Origin: Varroa destructor
Lineage: Eukaryota > Arthropoda > Arachnida > Mesostigmata > Varroidae
Reading direction: 5' to 3'
Length of the DNA stretch: 64,000 bases
Assembly: GCF_002443255.2 (NCBI RefSeq)
Contig: NW_019211454.1
Location: 2,824,352 to 2,888,351, forward strand
A model generated the notes under the pieces. The model was not told the origin of the DNA, searched no databases, and was given only the letters and a program-made list of their open reading frames with translations. Of the stretch, positions 61,348 through 64,000 are shown piece by piece (the first letter of the stretch is position 1; the number at the start of each line of letters is the position of its first letter). A program made the translations under genes and the position numbers.

Positions 61348-62110
61348 TGTAGTGCCCATTTCATGCTTAACCAGTGTTGCAGTCCATTGACTGGATTTCT
61401 AACAGAGCGAAGAAATATATGTTCTGGTGGACAGTTGTTAGTTGCTGCGGTCCACCGGGTGGTCCTTTCAAATAATCTATACAAGCGGTCCCTTGTTCTC
61501 CTGCACAACGACTCCTGAACTCGTACAAGTATCGGGCAGACATATAATGCTTTCGTTCGCTGGACCCACCGGGCACGTACAACATCCCCGGACGCCTACT
61601 GACACAGTGAACCACATAGTGAGTATCGCTGTTTCCTGCACGTACGACTTATATATGTATGTTTGTTAGTCAATGAGGGCACCTACTAGGGCGAGATCGA
61701 ACCAACTCAACACCCATCTGGCTAAATACTAACCATGCTCATAGAGGCACCAAACGGGAGAGATTCCTCCATCTCGACGGACATCATTTGCTAGCCACTC
61801 ATCCCTCTATCGCCAATCATTTGCTCAGGTGGAGAAGAGCCTGCCACCTCCTTGTATTGGGTCGGTGCGTTTCGACACGATCAGCGCAAGGGATGATTCT
61901 CATGTACAGAACAGAAGAGGGCAGCTCAGCTTGGGTGGGCTATATGGAGATTCTGGCTGTGAAGCGATTCGGTGGAATAGTGAAGAGAAATCAGTAGAGA
62001 AAGAAAGGAGCTGTGCACTCGCTAACGCACCTTATTCGCTACGGGGTGGTGACTGTACACGAGGGGTTAGGCTCAAGGCATCGCGCACACTGCTGTGTGC
62101 CTGAGAATTG

Positions 62111-62111
<1 letters not shown>
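61348..62111. other. GC-richer intergenic patch
   Basis: Several overlapping frames of 70-90 codons occur on both strands. None has recognisable content or a clear splice context. Confidence 0.45.

Positions 62112-62165
<54 letters not shown>
62112..62165. repeat. (TA)27 microsatellite
   Basis: Fifty-four bases of perfect TA alternation, the longest simple repeat in the window. It generates spurious Tyr-Ile open frames. Confidence 0.97.
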
Positions 62166-62166
<1 letters not shown>

Positions 62167-64000
62167 CGGATGTATTCAAGGGTGTCTACAAAGCAAAGAT
62201 GTGGTCGGCCGATCAGGGAATTGGCCGCATCGCTTGTTGCCGATGAGTGGCAGGATCTGCTTGCTTTTCTATTGTTCCTTGCTGTCTTAGCTTGCCGCCA
62301 ACTAACTGGTCTTCATTGGGAATGTGATTGCCTAAACCACAGGGGGTGATCCTACAGCCACGGACCAGCATTTAGCGCCAGTAGCGACGGTGGGCTCGCA
62401 AAGAGTGCGCTAAAACCATTGAGACAATCAAATAGTGTAACTAATCTGCTTTGGGTAGAAGGGTGTAGAATCGAGTATGTGATTTCCTGTGCTTGCAACT
62501 CGACAGAACGTCCTAAGGGAGCGGACTTTAATTTTAAGGATCCTTTTTTTGCGGTGAGAATTCGCGACTTTGTTGGCACTAGAAAGCCACGCCTAACGTG
62601 TGATAAAGAGGCTCTTTCTCAGCCGTCCACAACGCGTACCGAACCAAAGGCGTGGCTAAGCTGAGTAAAATCGAGTACCAATGCGACCTCTGAGTTGCCG
62701 ATAACGAATCGGAGATCATCGGATATCGAGCGTCAAAAACGGCGGCAAACGACAACAGTGACCGAGTTATCGGAGTGGAATCAGAGCGTTGCTAAGATGA
62801 AGGTTGAGAGCAAAAACCGAGCAAAACAAGTACCAAGGTAAAGGATTTTGTAGCCCCAAATTTCTTGACCGGCTGCTGCCAACCGCTGCTCTTATAATAT
62901 CTGTGTGTCATTGCTGGACGCGTCTGTCCAGTAGTACATCGGTCCATTCTGAAGAAAAATGGGGTAGCGTGGTACTGTCTTGGGCTCGAGAAATCGGTCG
63001 ACGAAGTGGGGAGGGATACGACGCGCAGGATTGTGAAAAATATCCGAGCGTTTCTTGACAGAGAAGTGTTGCTAAACAGCAAAGCGAAAGTCGTTTAGCC
63101 AAAAAGTGGGGTCTAAGAGAAGAAGGTAACAGCGACTGTCTGACAGACTGGATGACTGGATCACGATAAAAGCTACGGGTGAAAGAAGGCGACACGATAA
63201 TCAAAACAAATCCGCAAACTTGCGGTCCAGCCGATCTGTACTCGATGGTATTGCAAGCGGGAAATTTTGCGTTTGAGCCAGTTATGCTAAAATGTAAGGA
63301 CCATTATAGGCGCTAGCAGAGGGAACTCTAAGGGACTTAGGTGATCTCAGTATATCGGATCATCTCAGTTTCTGGGGTATGGCAATATTATAAAGATGGA
63401 ATTATTAGATATGGCGAAATAAGAGTACCCGAAGGTACCATAATCATACTCTCCGAGCTATGACAAAACATGGACGCGGGATAAAGGTCCTTTAACTCTA
63501 GAGAAGAAACATACCCCAAAAAAAAAACACGAACAAAAGTATAATTTAGAAAATGCAACGATCGACTAGCCTGAAGGGCACACGTAGGACACCAGGTATC
63601 ATTGTTTAAAAAGCATTTCAAGGGCCTTAATATGAGCAGCCTGCAGCTCAGGTATAGCATCAAGTCCGGAGTCCACTAGCGAGCGCTATTCATACATATA
63701 CTACTGCAATTTACATGAACGAAGAGTCCGTAACAGCCACTATACAGCCGTATAATGCCTTTACTCGAATCGTTCTTTTTCTGGGCCGTCCCATATCGCC
63801 CCCACTCAGATTCATTCTCATGATTCTGTTCTGCTTGCCTGTGCTTCGTGGACCCATCCGTTAAATCTCTTTGCTGTTTAAGACCCTCGTTTTTTCATCC
63901 TTTCTCCCATCAGTGTACGAAAATGTGTGTACATCATGGCGTTCGTGTCCGTGAGGGCCAGGCGAAATAGGTACAAGATTTGGGTAATGGCCAGATTTAT
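62166..64000. other. Intergenic, no supported gene
   Basis: Moderately GC-rich to about 63200. Frames of 75-98 codons on both strands overlap each other and show no motif that I recognise. The window ends without an identifiable gene. Confidence 0.45.

Noticed and set aside
62013..62290. Frames with long Tyr-Ile repeats
   Set aside because: They are translations of the (TA)27 microsatellite.

Overview
This window looks like metazoan nuclear DNA, most likely arthropod. CpG is not depleted, (TA)n and (ATT)n microsatellites are common, and a 2.3 kb coding region lies in long non-coding sequence. Two decayed mariner transposase fragments are present, and the one clear protein is an animal-specific FERM protein. 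A parasitiform mite or other chelicerate would fit, but the species is a guess. No bacterial operon, CRISPR array, phage or viral gene was recognised.

The only gene I can call firmly is at 14299-16590 (+). It is a complete, uninterrupted 763-codon reading frame for a FERM plus FERM-adjacent (FA) protein of the Yurt / band 4.1-like 5 (EPB41L5) type, a membrane-cytoskeleton adaptor acting in epithelial polarity. A GC-richer stretch at about 11.7-14.0 kb lies upstream and holds candidate splice donors and one good acceptor (13953), so the gene may have spliced 5' untranslated exons although the coding part is intronless. A canonical AATAAA lies at 17246.

Region by region: 1-2.6 kb holds a weak two-exon gene candidate. 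2.6-11.7 kb is mostly empty, with one imperfect hairpin near 7.0 kb. 11.7-17.3 kb is the yurt-like locus. 19.56-20.2 kb is a dead 3' part of a mariner transposase. 20.2-47 kb is a gene desert with a near-perfect 19-bp hairpin at 30.65 kb, a 100-N assembly gap at 40.28 kb and a patchwork of minus-strand reading frames at 43.4-44.45 kb. 47.1-47.4 kb is the N-terminal part of a second mariner relic. 54.8 kb has a tRNA-like / SINE-like promoter pair. 55.2-55.8 kb has protein-like but unidentified reading frames. 59-62.2 kb carries G-rich, (CCCCA)n, (CCG)n and (TA)27 simple repeats.

About one random codon in twenty is a stop at this base composition, so six frames over 64 kb should give several open frames of 120-160 codons by chance. 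For that reason I leave most short frames out and give low confidence to those I keep. I found no convincing undescribed multi-gene system. The observations most worth a second look are the intronless yurt-like coding region, the two hairpins and the 43.4-44.45 kb reading-frame patchwork.
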